Below are positions 16,601-24,697 of a stretch of 57,150 nucleotides of DNA, piece by piece; position 1 is the first letter of the stretch; each line of letters starts with the position of its first letter. A program made the translations under genes and the position numbers. The DNA comes from Oscillospiraceae bacterium. GTDB lineage: Bacteria > Bacillota_A > Clostridia > Oscillospirales > Ruminococcaceae. The stretch is from the NCBI GenBank assembly GCA_017523995.1, contig JAFWUX010000003.1:1-57150 (forward strand), given 5' to 3'. The notes under the pieces were generated by a model. That model was not told the DNA's origin, did not search any database, and saw nothing but the letters and a program-made list of their open reading frames with translations.

Positions 16601-18450
16601 ATCAGGCGGCGGAGATAGGAGGCAAACTCCGCACCGGAAAGTTTGATATCCTGCTTTTCGAGATATTCGCGGAGCACCGCCGTGCAGCCTGCAACATAGG
16701 GCGAGGACATGGATGTTCCGGATGCGGTCATCGTGCCGCCGTCATATGCGGCAGAGCGCACACTTCCGCCGATGCCCATGATATCGGGGCGCAGATCCAG
16801 AGACTGTTTGACGCCCCAAGCGGTATAAGAGCTGACGCGCTCTTTGACATCGCGCAGGGCCTTTTCGCCGGAAACGGAAATGTACTTCTTTTCCGCATTG
16901 CGCAGCACCTGACCGTCTTCATACGAGACGCCGCTGACCCAGATTCCGGATTCGGAATAGATGTAGTCCATGCCGTCCGGTTTCTCCTTGTCGATCAGGA
17001 GCAGTCCGGCGGCGTTTTTCTGAATCGCGCGCTCTGCAATGTCGGCGGTTTTGAACGAGGTGCGCTGTACCAGTGCGATGCGGTCCTGCAGATCCCCGAT
17101 TTCATCAAACTCCGCCTGCGATCCGTTGCCGCAGTCTGCATAGGAATAATCGCCCGGCTGCAGGACATCGGAAAGAAAGTAGGTTGAACCGTTGTTGTTG
17201 ATCATCGGGATGAGCACCATTTTTCTGTCCTCGTGGCGGATCACGCCGAACTCTGCCGGACCGACATTGTTCGCGGAGGCAACCAGCAGGATCGGGGAAC
17301 CGAGCTCCGCTTTGTCACAGATCATGCCGGTATCGGGATTTTCGGGAATTGTTACAATGCCCCATGAATAAGCGCCGTTATCCGCATTGCCGGCAGAGTT
17401 GCAGATGATGACACCGGCACGGTCTGCGGCTGCGACGGCTTCTGAGACCGGATTTTCGCCCCAGTATTCGATGGCGTCTGCGCCCCAGCTCATGTTGATG
17501 ACATCGGCATGCAGTTTGACGGCGTCCTCGATTGCGGCAAGTCCGGCATCTGCGTTGATGTGACCGCCGTTTGCGCAGACACCGAAGAACATCAGCTGTG
17601 CATCCTTTGCAATGCCGGAGAGCGTTGTACCGTCGCTGTCCGTGAAGGTGTTTCCTGCCGCAATGCCGCTGACATGCGTGCCGTGATATTCATACGGGTT
17701 TGAGATTCCCTCATAGGGATTGTCAGGGTTCGCGTAGTTCATGACATAGGGCAGCTTACTGCTGATGTAGGAGCGGTCTGCATCCGCCTTCACATTCAGT
17801 GTGCCGCTGCTGATGACTTTCTCGATATCTTCCTTGCTGACCGCTGTTTCGATGTCATCCGCAAGCGGTTTGAACATCGGGTGCGTGACATCCAGCTCCG
17901 AGTCAATGACCGCGATGACCTGTCCCTCGCCGGAGCAGCCGGTCTCCGCATGAAATGCAGGGAATCCGCTGAACGCAGCCGCACGGTTCATCTGCGGCAC
18001 GGCGATGTCCGCGGTCTCCGTCACGCTGACGACGTCCGGGAGTGCGCGCACACGTTCGATCAGGTTTGCGGGCAGCTTGCAGCTGAATCCGTTGTAGAGC
18101 GCGCTGTAGCTGAATCCGACCTGCAGCGCCGGATAAAACTGCCGGATGCGCTCCTGCACAGCCTGCTGCTGTTTTTCGTACTGCGCTGTCAGCTCTGCCG
18201 CCCGTTCTGTTTCCAGAAAACCGGCGCCCTGCCCGAGTGCCTCGGGCTGTGCCATGAGCGCGTCGCCCGTGATCTTGACAATGACTGTAACGGGTTCGCT
18301 GCTGTCACTTTGCTGCGCGGGGACATCAGCGGCTGCGGGCGGTGCTGTCTGTGCAGATGCCCGCGGGATGCCTGCCCCGCAGACAGCAGACCATGACATG
18401 ACGGCTGCCGCTGCAAGACAGAGCGCTTTGACTGGGATGTTGTGCTTCAA
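13624..18450 (-). CDS. secreted S8 subtilisin-like protease with C-terminal dockerin
   Basis: A 1,608-aa exported protease starting at TTG (18450) with AAAGGA upstream. The signal peptide is residues 1-33 and an inhibitor-like propeptide follows (about 50-150). The catalytic triad is Asp183 (AVIDSELDVTHP), His256 (YHGTHVSGIAAG) and Ser580 (ASGTSMSSPYVAG), with oxyanion Asn355 (NSAGN). A PA-like insertion (about 400-530) sits before the Ser, and an Fn3-like domain follows the catalytic domain, as in lactocepin/C5a-peptidase types. A long beta-rich stretch leads to a type I dockerin (RGDVNCDGSVDVSDAVLLARLL, second repeat NADCDYNLTLTHNDVF), which would dock the enzyme on a scaffoldin. It is convergent with the serpin operon. 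Confidence 0.95.
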   Translation of the reverse strand: MKHNIPVKALCLAAAAVMSWSAVCGAGIPRASAQTAPPAAADVPAQQSDSSEPVTVIVKITGDALMAQPEALGQGAGFLETERAAELTAQYEKQQQAVQERIRQFYPALQVGFSYSALYNGFSCKLPANLIERVRALPDVVSVTETADIAVPQMNRAAAFSGFPAFHAETGCSGEGQVIAVIDSELDVTHPMFKPLADDIETAVSKEDIEKVISSGTLNVKADADRSYISSKLPYVMNYANPDNPYEGISNPYEYHGTHVSGIAAGNTFTDSDGTTLSGIAKDAQLMFFGVCANGGHINADAGLAAIEDAVKLHADVINMSWGADAIEYWGENPVSEAVAAADRAGVIICNSAGNADNGAYSWGIVTIPENPDTGMICDKAELGSPILLVASANNVGPAEFGVIRHEDRKMVLIPMINNNGSTYFLSDVLQPGDYSYADCGNGSQAEFDEIGDLQDRIALVQRTSFKTADIAERAIQKNAAGLLLIDKEKPDGMDYIYSESGIWVSGVSYEDGQVLRNAEKKYISVSGEKALRDVKERVSSYTAWGVKQSLDLRPDIMGIGGSVRSAAYDGGTMTASGTSMSSPYVAGCTAVLREYLEKQDIKLSGAEFASYLRRLMMNTAVPYQENGVFVTPRRQGAGLVALDRALNAKVLMSGETGDAKINLFDKLGDSFSFHVTLTNSGSEDVTFKQADVCLTTDGTYYDNELNCDRTGGQQKLKCTTDFSGPVTVAAGESRTVKISVTLDAAQCRDLEKLFKYGFFTEGYVLLSGAENSADISIPLLGYHGDWAQLPIFDPEMDSVLIQLGANTDAVPSSLIQKGLIYKQILAHAPIDELKKIDEKTGFFLAETYGTEEEKAQLNAIPEECWISPNKDSIADCITGTYFYSCRRGTYKSLHELDAADGTVLYQQKYGEAFDIPFDVLEEGDYKYTTKRWIAYPGSEEHPQVFSETVHIDRQAPKVTHKITAEKGRTYLEITASDNGKLQGLAVVGSGAGGQAGVYQPGGKQQLIEQVNFANILFAYSNGSGTVLTGKEYENIGTLPYVLRKYSDIANREEGQYYNFADVLAPEPDQKDVWNVKYDITDLKNYSFTVLDEAYNFVEIRSDDNAAEELVRKTGCWVDEKNGIYVIGEKDITFTSFWDGSETTYTYTAKGSDLTLVSGSETKHCSVRAYADTNYQLEDTDSKTYAELVSSKILQMQYEGRKFIPANQLIEAAKKEGAKTQNTPLPALKDAGIFRGELSFLLEYETESGLQLSERYDVSIFDGQGTAFLYRQRDEKGNTDVEHRNVELLQQYLTEIPAGLYDIKHLNALLLFNKDGKTGTIVNPGTIAELGFNDTPFTYTLDENGNFTMEYLNKTQHGSVTRDLTTGKPVISFAPNSVLYKWELELITDDSEKLAALRPTDEICDLATAYINAYSGLSLPQEQRMDYNPDNGKYIYKRRYTGDYYYIFVLTIDPFTLDVTDQNGNQGNLLKPLKMPQNAAFTLRELCDKAAEACGRDETNVMDAIPILRSDGQVLVIVQTLQSDLIAKYLADPATGSLTPVLSKRGDVNCDGSVDVSDAVLLARLLAEDRTAVISAEGKANADCDYNLTLTHNDVFSLLQAIVKLITL

Positions 18451-18602
18451 TGTGATCAGTCCTTTCTAAAACTGTGTCAGATGTGCGTGTCTCCGGATTT
18501 TTCTGTGCCGGATCTTTTTTCTGCGCCGGCTTTCTGCGAAACCTGCTGTGCGGAATCCGGAACCATGCGATTCGGTTTCCCCCGTTACAATTCATAAAAA
18601 TG

Positions 18603-18632
18603 ATACTATTATCTTAGCATATTTCTTGTCAA
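18603..18632 (-). promoter_or_regulatory. probable promoter of the subtilase gene
   Basis: TTGACA (18632-18627) on the minus strand is followed after 18 nt by TAGTAT (18608-18603). This leaves a leader of about 150 nt before the TTG start. The -35 is perfect but the -10 matches only 4 of 6 positions. Confidence 0.5.
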
Positions 18633-18665
18633 AATGCAAGCACTTTCCGGAATCTGCCAGAAAAT

Positions 18666-18845
18666 TTAAGGCAATACCGCACAATGCTGGTGGTGCAGAT
18701 GCGCAGTCAGATTTTTCGTCAGATTGTATGAAAATGACGCCGCTGGGCTTACGCCCAGCAAGGAATTTTCGTGCAAGATGGCGGAAAATATGCAAGCAGA
18801 TGTGCCGCCAAGCCGTCAGGCGGGCGTTGTGCGGTGTTGCCTTAA
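18666..18845. mobile_element. 180-bp palindromic MITE-like element
   Basis: The ends are 22-bp inverted repeats: left TTAAGGCAATACCGCACAAT, then GC (18666-18687); right the complement with 2 mismatches (18824-18845). The interior also folds back on itself, with a perfect GCTGGGC/GCCCAGC hairpin at the centre (18742-18759). The terminal repeats flank no transposase, so this would be non-autonomous. It lies between the subtilase promoter and the next gene's promoter. No clear target-site duplication was identified. Confidence 0.65.
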
Positions 18846-18911
18846 GAATTACAGCTGCGGGCGGTTTTCTGCTGCTGTGTCCGCAGCGCAAAGACTGCCG
18901 GAGCGCTGCGC

Positions 18912-18940
18912 TTGACAAAACGGTTATGATGACATATAAT
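18912..18940 (+). promoter_or_regulatory. consensus sigma-A promoter upstream of the PstS-like gene
   Basis: TTGACA (18912-18917), 17 nt, TATAAT (18935-18940) is a perfect match. The start point would be near 18947, giving a ~180-nt leader before the ATG at 19126. The leader coincides with the inverted-repeat element beginning at 18940. Confidence 0.85.
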
Positions 18941-19072
18941 ATTGATGTCCCAACTATCTCTTGAAGATATCTGCTTGTCTTTTTGCCATGATACTGCGTT
19001 AGAAATCCTTGCCTTGTCTCATGACAAAAATCCTGCGCATCTATTCTTCAAGATTTAATTGGTACATCAATA
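18940..19072. repeat. 133-bp imperfect inverted repeat forming the leader of the PstS-like gene
   Basis: The left arm starts TATTGATGTCCCAAC (18940) and the right arm ends as its complement (GGTACATCAATA, to 19072). TCTTGAAGA-type blocks pair further in, then TTTTTGCCATGA with TCATGACAAAAA, leaving a ~27-nt loop. The arms are about 52 nt. The element could be a MITE-like insertion that brought, or inserted at, the promoter's -10 box. It could also be a structured leader RNA. Confidence 0.55.
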
Positions 19073-19125
19073 AGAAAAAAGGCACCAAGCATGCAGATAT
19101 TCACAGTATGATCGGAGAATGAACC

Positions 19126-20856
19126 ATGATGAAAAAACATCTTATTCTGTTCGCGGCTGCGCTGCTCGCCCTGTCTGCTCTGACAGGCTGCGTGGAGGAT
19201 ATCCCGCCGGTCACGGATGTGGAGCCGGTATTCATCGAAACGGAACCGGTGACCACTGCGCCGCCCGAAAAGCAGCTTGTGGAGATTGATCCGTTTGAGG
19301 GGCTGGATTTCAAGTTCTATCATGATGAAGACGGACAGCTGACGGAGAAAGCCTACAAAAAATATTTCGGAGAGCCGCAGGAGACGGAGGAGAACGGCGA
19401 AACAAAGCGCATCCAGATTCTTTCTGCAACAGGGGCAAAGGGGCTGCAGAAGTGCAGAAACCTCAAATGCAGTCTGGATATCTGGCGCGAGGTTCTGCCT
19501 GCGGAGCTGCAGGAGGGCGACACGGTCACATACCGGCTCCTGCTGGATGACGGCAAGGTTTCCGAAGCGAAAATCTCTTCCGTTCTCGAAAAGGAGTACG
19601 GCATCCGGCTGAAACAGACAAAGCTGGATGTCAAGGCGCATTTTGAGGAGGATGCCGTCAAGGAAATTGACCCCTTTGAGGGCGGAAATGTGCACTTCAA
19701 TCTGAGCCGCGATCACTTTGAGATTTCGCACAACCTCAAAGAGAAGCTTGCAGATCTCGGCAAAAAGCTCGATACGCCGGAGTTTGATGTCACGCTCTCG
19801 CTTGTCGAGGGTGAGGATCTTGACTATCTGGCATTCGGCGACAAGGTCAAGTATACGCTCAAGCTTGCGGCAGACGGCAGGGAGTATCAGGGCGAGGAGA
19901 TCAACCAGTACCTTGCCGCAAACTGGAAACGCGCACATTTTTCGCAGACCGAAAAAGAGTTTGTTGTAAAGCCGGATGAGCAGGAGAATGCGAATGCGCA
20001 GAATGTCAATGCGGCACTGAAGCGTCCGGAGGGCTGGCGGCAGATTGCAGCAGACCCGCCGAAATTCAGCAAAGCTGATCTGCGGCATATCGACGGCTCC
20101 ACCGCAACGATTCCGATTACGGCGGAGCTGATCCGGCAGTTTGTGAAGCCGGAGGACGCAGACATCCAGTATTATGTCAACCACAACACAACCGGTCCTG
20201 CTTACGAAAATCTCATTCTCGGCAAAGCCAAAAAGACAATCCTGTTTGCGACAGAGCCCTCTGAGGCGGAACGCAAACTTGCCGCGGATAACAATGTCGA
20301 GCTGGATATCGCACCGATCGCGCAGGACGGATTCGTGTTCATCACGCACAAGGACAACCCCGTTGACAGCCTGACCGTCTGGCAGATTCAGGCGATCTAC
20401 AGCGGACAGATCACGAACTGGTCGCAGGTCGGCGGAAAGGACGAACCAATCGTTGCCTATCAGCGGGAGGCGGATTCCGGCAGCCAGACCGTCATGGAAA
20501 ATATGGTCATGAAGGGGCTTGAGATGACAAAGGCGCCGGAAGAAACGATCGTTCACGGCATGGACGAGCTGGTGAACACCGTCGCGAAGTATCAGAATGA
20601 AACCTGCAGCATCGGATATTCGTTCTATTATTACATCAAGAATCTCTACCAGAATCCGGATATCAAGGTGCTGAAAATCAACGGCGTTACGCCGGAAAAT
20701 GAGAACCTGCTCAACAAGAGCTATCCGTTCACCTCTGCCTATTACGCCGTGACGCGCAAGGGCGGCGATCAGAAGGCTGAGGAGATCAAGCAGTATCTCC
20801 TTTCCGACGAAGGACAGGAGATTGTCAAGCTTGCAGGCTACTGCCCTGTGAAGTGA
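19126..20856 (+). CDS. PstS-like substrate-binding lipoprotein with duplicated N-terminal domain
   Basis: A 576-aa lipoprotein (ALTGC, Cys22). After a Pro/Thr linker come two related ~120-residue segments, each introduced by IDPFEG (about residues 45 and 180). A periplasmic-binding-like domain of the PstS type fills about residues 330-576 (AQDGFVFITHKDNPVDSLTVWQIQAIYSGQITNWSQVGG, then YQREADSGSQTVMENMVM). Those last motifs are the phosphate-binding loop region of PstS proteins. No pstCAB transporter genes follow, so it is an orphan. It may sense or deliver a ligand rather than feed an adjacent permease. The ribosome site is CGGAGA; the next codon is also ATG. Confidence 0.88.
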   Translation: MMKKHLILFAAALLALSALTGCVEDIPPVTDVEPVFIETEPVTTAPPEKQLVEIDPFEGLDFKFYHDEDGQLTEKAYKKYFGEPQETEENGETKRIQILSATGAKGLQKCRNLKCSLDIWREVLPAELQEGDTVTYRLLLDDGKVSEAKISSVLEKEYGIRLKQTKLDVKAHFEEDAVKEIDPFEGGNVHFNLSRDHFEISHNLKEKLADLGKKLDTPEFDVTLSLVEGEDLDYLAFGDKVKYTLKLAADGREYQGEEINQYLAANWKRAHFSQTEKEFVVKPDEQENANAQNVNAALKRPEGWRQIAADPPKFSKADLRHIDGSTATIPITAELIRQFVKPEDADIQYYVNHNTTGPAYENLILGKAKKTILFATEPSEAERKLAADNNVELDIAPIAQDGFVFITHKDNPVDSLTVWQIQAIYSGQITNWSQVGGKDEPIVAYQREADSGSQTVMENMVMKGLEMTKAPEETIVHGMDELVNTVAKYQNETCSIGYSFYYYIKNLYQNPDIKVLKINGVTPENENLLNKSYPFTSAYYAVTRKGGDQKAEEIKQYLLSDEGQEIVKLAGYCPVK

Positions 20857-20924
20857 TCCGGCGAACGGAACCCATATATCACCGGTTTCGCATGAAACTG
20901 TGTGATGCCTTTTCCGACAAACTG

Positions 20925-20949
20925 ACAGCGCTCCGTGACGGGGCGCTGT
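20925..20949 (+). terminator. possible terminator hairpin after the PstS-like gene
   Basis: ACAGCGCTCC (20925-20934) pairs with GGGGCGCTGT (20940-20949) with one G-T pair. Only a weak T-rich tail follows, so termination may be inefficient. Confidence 0.45.
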
Positions 20950-21051
20950 TCGCTTATCTGAAATTTTTTCCGGAATCTGTGACCTGTTCCGGACAATTCG
21001 AGTCGTATTAGATAGAGGACCTCAATCCATAACATGAAAGGGGCGACGGAC

Positions 21052-21618
21052 ATGGCAATATTCAGTGATGCCGAGCTGCTGACGCTGTTCAATTCGCGCG
21101 ATCAGGCGGCACTCTCGGCGACGGAAAAACAATACGGCAAACTCTGCCTCTGCATCGCCGATCATATTCTCGGCTGCCGCGAGGATGCGGAGGAGTGCGT
21201 CAATGATGCGCTGATGAAGCTCTGGAACAGCATCCCGCCGGAGCAGCCGCGCAGCTTTGCAGCATATCTCAGCGTGATTGTGCGCAATCTTGCATGCACG
21301 CGGCGGACTGCTGCACAGACAAAGAAACGGGGCGGCGGCGAATTCACGGTCGCCCTCTCGGAGATCGAGGATACACTTGCCGCACCGGAGCATCCGGAGG
21401 CGGTGCTCGATACCATTGCAATCGGCGATGCGTTGAACCGCTTTCTCGATACGCTGCCCGCGGAGACAAACGCGATGTTTGTCATGCGCTACTGGAGCGA
21501 CATGAGCATCAAAGAAATCGCGGCGCGCTGCGGCAAAAGTCAGAGCAAAGTGAAAATGACGCTGCTGCGCACGCGCAATGCGCTGAAAGCCTTTTTGGAA
21601 CAGGAGGGTCTACGATGA
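21052..21618 (+). CDS. ECF RNA polymerase sigma factor
   Basis: A 188-aa ECF sigma factor with region 2 (SATEKQYGKLCLCIADHILGCREDAEECVNDALMKLWNSIPP) and region 4 (LPAETNAMFVMRYWSDMSIKEIAARCGKSQSKVKMTLLRTRNALKAFL). The start at MAIFSDAELL is chosen because AAGGGG precedes it; ATG at 21034 is in frame but poorly spaced. It closely resembles the sigma factors at 33957-34550 and 54618-55175, especially the EDAEExVNDxxxxxWxSIPPxxP stretch. Its stop overlaps the start of the membrane protein behind it (ATGA). Upstream sequence 20960-21015 contains TGTGACC and CGTATTA, but their 19-nt spacing is unusual for an ECF promoter. Confidence 0.93.
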   Translation: MAIFSDAELLTLFNSRDQAALSATEKQYGKLCLCIADHILGCREDAEECVNDALMKLWNSIPPEQPRSFAAYLSVIVRNLACTRRTAAQTKKRGGGEFTVALSEIEDTLAAPEHPEAVLDTIAIGDALNRFLDTLPAETNAMFVMRYWSDMSIKEIAARCGKSQSKVKMTLLRTRNALKAFLEQEGLR

Positions 21619-24092
21619 AGGAACAGGATTACATCCGGATCATGGATCGCATCCGGAACGATCATATCGAAAACGCAATGCTCTGGGATGTTTCGGCTCA
21701 GCAGCAGAACCGGCGCTCGATCCGGCGGCTGAGTCTCGGCGTCGGCGCAATTGCGGCATGTATTGCAGTTGTGATCGGCTGCATCGGATACAGTGTTCAC
21801 CGTGAGCATCTTGCGAATCCGTCCGGCGAGACAAGCGGCGCGGAGAACGGAGATCAGCTCAATCTCTTTGGCGGACACGGCGAAATCAAATGCACACTCG
21901 GAAATGACAGCAGCATCCTTTACAGCGACGATGAATACTATTATTTCCCGACGAACATCGGCGCCGCACAGGAAGATGCAGCGGTCGGGGGGCCCTCTCC
22001 GGATTCGTTTTCGTATCTCCGCTGGGAGAAAGAGGGCGGCTCCGTCTGCGAGCAGCGCACCTATGAAGGCATCCTGCTGAGCGACGGCGAACAGCTCTAT
22101 ACCTATCATGACGGGCAGCTTTTCATCACGGACAGCCGCGGCAATGAGACATTCTTCTCCGGTGTGCCGTGGAAGCCCTGCCGCATTCAGAAGCTCGGCG
22201 ATGACTGGTATTTGCTCTCCGCCTTTCTTGAGGATTCGTGGATTGACGGTCATCCGCAGCCCTATCTGTTTCTGGATAAGCCGGGCGAAGGCATCTATCA
22301 GCAATACGGCAATTACGGCGATGTCCGTTCGGACGGCAAGGGTGATACGGTCTACTTCCGCTCGGAAAATCAGATTTACAGCGCCCCGCGCAAATCTCCG
22401 AATCAGAAGACCTTGCTTGCAGATGCCGGTGATGCGCCCGATGCGATCGCGGACTGGACCGTTGACGAAAACAATCTGTATTATATCGCCGTTTCGGACG
22501 GCAGCGTGTGGTATCGCATGAAACCGCTTGATCTCGACACACAGGAGCAGTCTTGGGAATGCATGTATCCGGATTTGTCCGGCACGGATAAACAGAGCCT
22601 CCGCGATGCGGATGATTCCGAATTGCCGACACGTCTGTGGAACTACTACTATTTCAATGATGGGCAAAATCAGAGGCTTTTCACGGTCACATATACCTAC
22701 CGTGCTGATGTACCGGAGTTTCAGGTTTATTCCACCGGCAGCCCGATCTTTCCGCCCGGTATCTCCTCCGCGATGTGGTATCGGTATTCTGTCACCGCGG
22801 CGGAACTCTGGGGCGATCATCTGCCGGATCCGGATGTGCGCCTGGACATGACATTCTTTGAGACGGACGAACACTTCATCTTCACGCTGCCGCAGGAAGG
22901 CATGCACGGCGAACAGATCGTGCAGCTCCAAAAGAGTACGCAGGACTGCCGCTATCTCGGCGTGAATTATGTGCAGCAGGAGACAAAACCGCAGGAGACC
23001 GAATCACAGGAAACAAAACCGCAGGAAACTGAACCTGCGGACATCACAAATGCTGCATCCGATCTCAACGCGCTCGGCGGAAAGGGAAAGCTCCGCAGCT
23101 ACGATCCATATAGCCTGAACTATCTTGGAAGTTCCGAAATCGCAGAAGATGATGAATATATCTATTATTATACCTATGGTGTGCGCGCCCGCAAAACCGG
23201 CGGCGATACGGTATTTGAACCGCTGAATCTGCCGCAGATTCCGCAGTACAATCCGGATCCTGAAGCAGGACGAAACCTTTATGTCTCAGACGGCTTGGTT
23301 CTGCTTACAGATAACAATGCACTGATTGCGGTGCATCCGGACGGCACGCAGACTGTTCTTCTCTCCGATCTCGGAACGTATGATATCATCGGCTTCATCC
23401 ATGATGCATCCGGCAACCCTGCCAGACTCATCCTGAACAATTACACGCAGGTGAACGATTCTATCGTAGTTCTGGATCTTGAAACCGGAACACTCCGTCA
23501 GAAGCATACCACTAATTATTCATTTAACGATTGGAAATTCGTTGACGGGAAACTTTATGCGATCGGGTGGAATACGGGCAAACATTCATGGGACACAGAC
23601 TCAGATTCTCTTAATTTTGAATTGTTCCGATTTGATGAAGACGGAACCCCCATTCAGGTCAGTACACCGGAATGGAAAATTGCCTCAATCTATACGGTAA
23701 TAATTGAAGACAACGAAACAATCTGGTTCCGCAATTTAGATGAGGAGCCGTGCAGAGGCAATTTGCTGGATCGTTCTGTCACTGTCGTTTCAGAGGACGA
23801 ATACAGCAAACACGGCATGATTCCGGGTACCGCACGTTCTGTCTATCTGAATATGCTTGATTCAGATGCAAAGAAGATTATATTCCTGAATCATGAAACC
23901 TCCGGCGAGCAAATCCTGAAAGAATTCAATAATCCGGAATGGGAGATCGTCATCCAGGGTTTTTATGTCGAAAACGGCGTCATCCATATTGCTGTCAGCG
24001 CGCATGAATACGAGTCGGAAAAGCTCGTCAGTCTGACCGTATTTACGATTGACGGCGACAAGATTTCCTCCTATGAGATCACCGCACCGTGA
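21615..24092 (+). CDS. membrane anti-sigma-like protein with two beta-propeller-like halves
   Basis: An 825-aa protein with a 36-residue cytoplasmic N-terminus (MKEQDYIRIMDRIRND), one membrane span (about 38-58) and a large exterior. The exterior has two halves rich in short beta repeats (DDEYYYFPTN, ENNLYYIAVSDGSVWYR; then EDDEYIYYYTYG, DGKLYAIGWN, DNETIWFRN), suggesting beta-propellers. They are joined by a low-complexity KPQETESQETKPQETEP linker near residue 460. The 4-nt overlap with the ECF gene implies an anti-sigma role with an extracellular sensor. A frame continuing upstream of the ATG to 21294 is an overlap with the sigma gene, not coding. The ligand is unknown. Confidence 0.9.
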   Translation: MKEQDYIRIMDRIRNDHIENAMLWDVSAQQQNRRSIRRLSLGVGAIAACIAVVIGCIGYSVHREHLANPSGETSGAENGDQLNLFGGHGEIKCTLGNDSSILYSDDEYYYFPTNIGAAQEDAAVGGPSPDSFSYLRWEKEGGSVCEQRTYEGILLSDGEQLYTYHDGQLFITDSRGNETFFSGVPWKPCRIQKLGDDWYLLSAFLEDSWIDGHPQPYLFLDKPGEGIYQQYGNYGDVRSDGKGDTVYFRSENQIYSAPRKSPNQKTLLADAGDAPDAIADWTVDENNLYYIAVSDGSVWYRMKPLDLDTQEQSWECMYPDLSGTDKQSLRDADDSELPTRLWNYYYFNDGQNQRLFTVTYTYRADVPEFQVYSTGSPIFPPGISSAMWYRYSVTAAELWGDHLPDPDVRLDMTFFETDEHFIFTLPQEGMHGEQIVQLQKSTQDCRYLGVNYVQQETKPQETESQETKPQETEPADITNAASDLNALGGKGKLRSYDPYSLNYLGSSEIAEDDEYIYYYTYGVRARKTGGDTVFEPLNLPQIPQYNPDPEAGRNLYVSDGLVLLTDNNALIAVHPDGTQTVLLSDLGTYDIIGFIHDASGNPARLILNNYTQVNDSIVVLDLETGTLRQKHTTNYSFNDWKFVDGKLYAIGWNTGKHSWDTDSDSLNFELFRFDEDGTPIQVSTPEWKIASIYTVIIEDNETIWFRNLDEEPCRGNLLDRSVTVVSEDEYSKHGMIPGTARSVYLNMLDSDAKKIIFLNHETSGEQILKEFNNPEWEIVIQGFYVENGVIHIAVSAHEYESEKLVSLTVFTIDGDKISSYEITAP

Positions 24093-24304
24093 GATGCGCC
24101 TGACTGCGTGCAAAAAAATCAGCCTGCCGCGGCAGAACCGCAGACAGGCGTTCAACATGGGGATTCTTATCAAGCGTATGGCGCAGGGGAAACCGTGCCG
24201 CATGCTCTGTGATGATTATACACGATCACGGATGCAATTGCAATCACGGAACTGCTCATTTTCCTGCACATTTGCATCATCCGGAGCGATCCCGTAAAAA
24301 TATA

Positions 24305-24344
24305 AGCCCCGAAGCGGTTTGACTGCGCCGCTTCGGGGCTTTTT
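24305..24344 (+). terminator. rho-independent terminator
   Basis: AGCCCCGAAGCGG (24305-24317) pairs perfectly with CCGCTTCGGGGCT (24328-24340) and is followed by TTTTT. It ends the sigma/anti-sigma unit. Between 24092 and 24305 no gene is seen. Confidence 0.92.
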
Positions 24345-24369
24345 GTCTGATTCCGTTATTCCGGTTCCT

Positions 24370-24690
24370 CTATGAATGCTTTAACAGCGCACCGCATTCC
24401 CCGGGCTTATCAAACATGATCTCATGCCTGCCGCGGAGCTCGGTGAGTTCGCAGCTGCCCAGCTTTTCGACATAGGTGTTGAGCGCAGGAACGCTCTGCG
24501 CAATCGAGGAAAGATAGTTCTCGCAGACCTCATCATCGCTTGCGCCCCCGACAGCCATTTCAGACCTGAGCCTGTCGGAAATCCATCCCTCGCTGATGAG
24601 CTCCTCCTTTGTGTGAAGGCGCGCATGACGCTGATATACATCTTCGGGACATCGTCCGGCTTGCCATTGTTTTTTCCGTCAGTGCAGATT
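24370..24690 (-). pseudogene. frameshifted gene remnant, unidentified
   Basis: A protein-like stretch on the minus strand reads ICTDGKNNGKPDDVPKMYIS in one frame, then near 24620 continues in another frame as KEELISEGWISDRLRSEM and on to FDKPGECGALLKHS with a stop at 24370. Neither frame alone has a good start and ribosome site. The composition looks protein-like rather than a shadow of the plus strand. I read it as the C-terminal remnant of a decayed gene, possibly with an error at the shift. The family is not recognised. Confidence 0.35.
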
Positions 24691-24697
24691 TGTAATT

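Noticed and set aside
19048..20556. 502-codon minus-strand frame opposite the PstS-like gene
   Set aside because: It is a shadow. The plus-strand product has a lipobox and PstS motifs, and its promoter is perfect.
20960..21015. ECF-type promoter upstream of the sigma gene at 21052
   Set aside because: TGTGACC and CGTATTA are present but 19 nt apart, outside the 16-17 nt expected, so no promoter is annotated.
24300..24345. Terminator hairpin considered as an attachment site or repeat
   Set aside because: The perfect stem followed directly by T5 is adequately explained as a rho-independent terminator.
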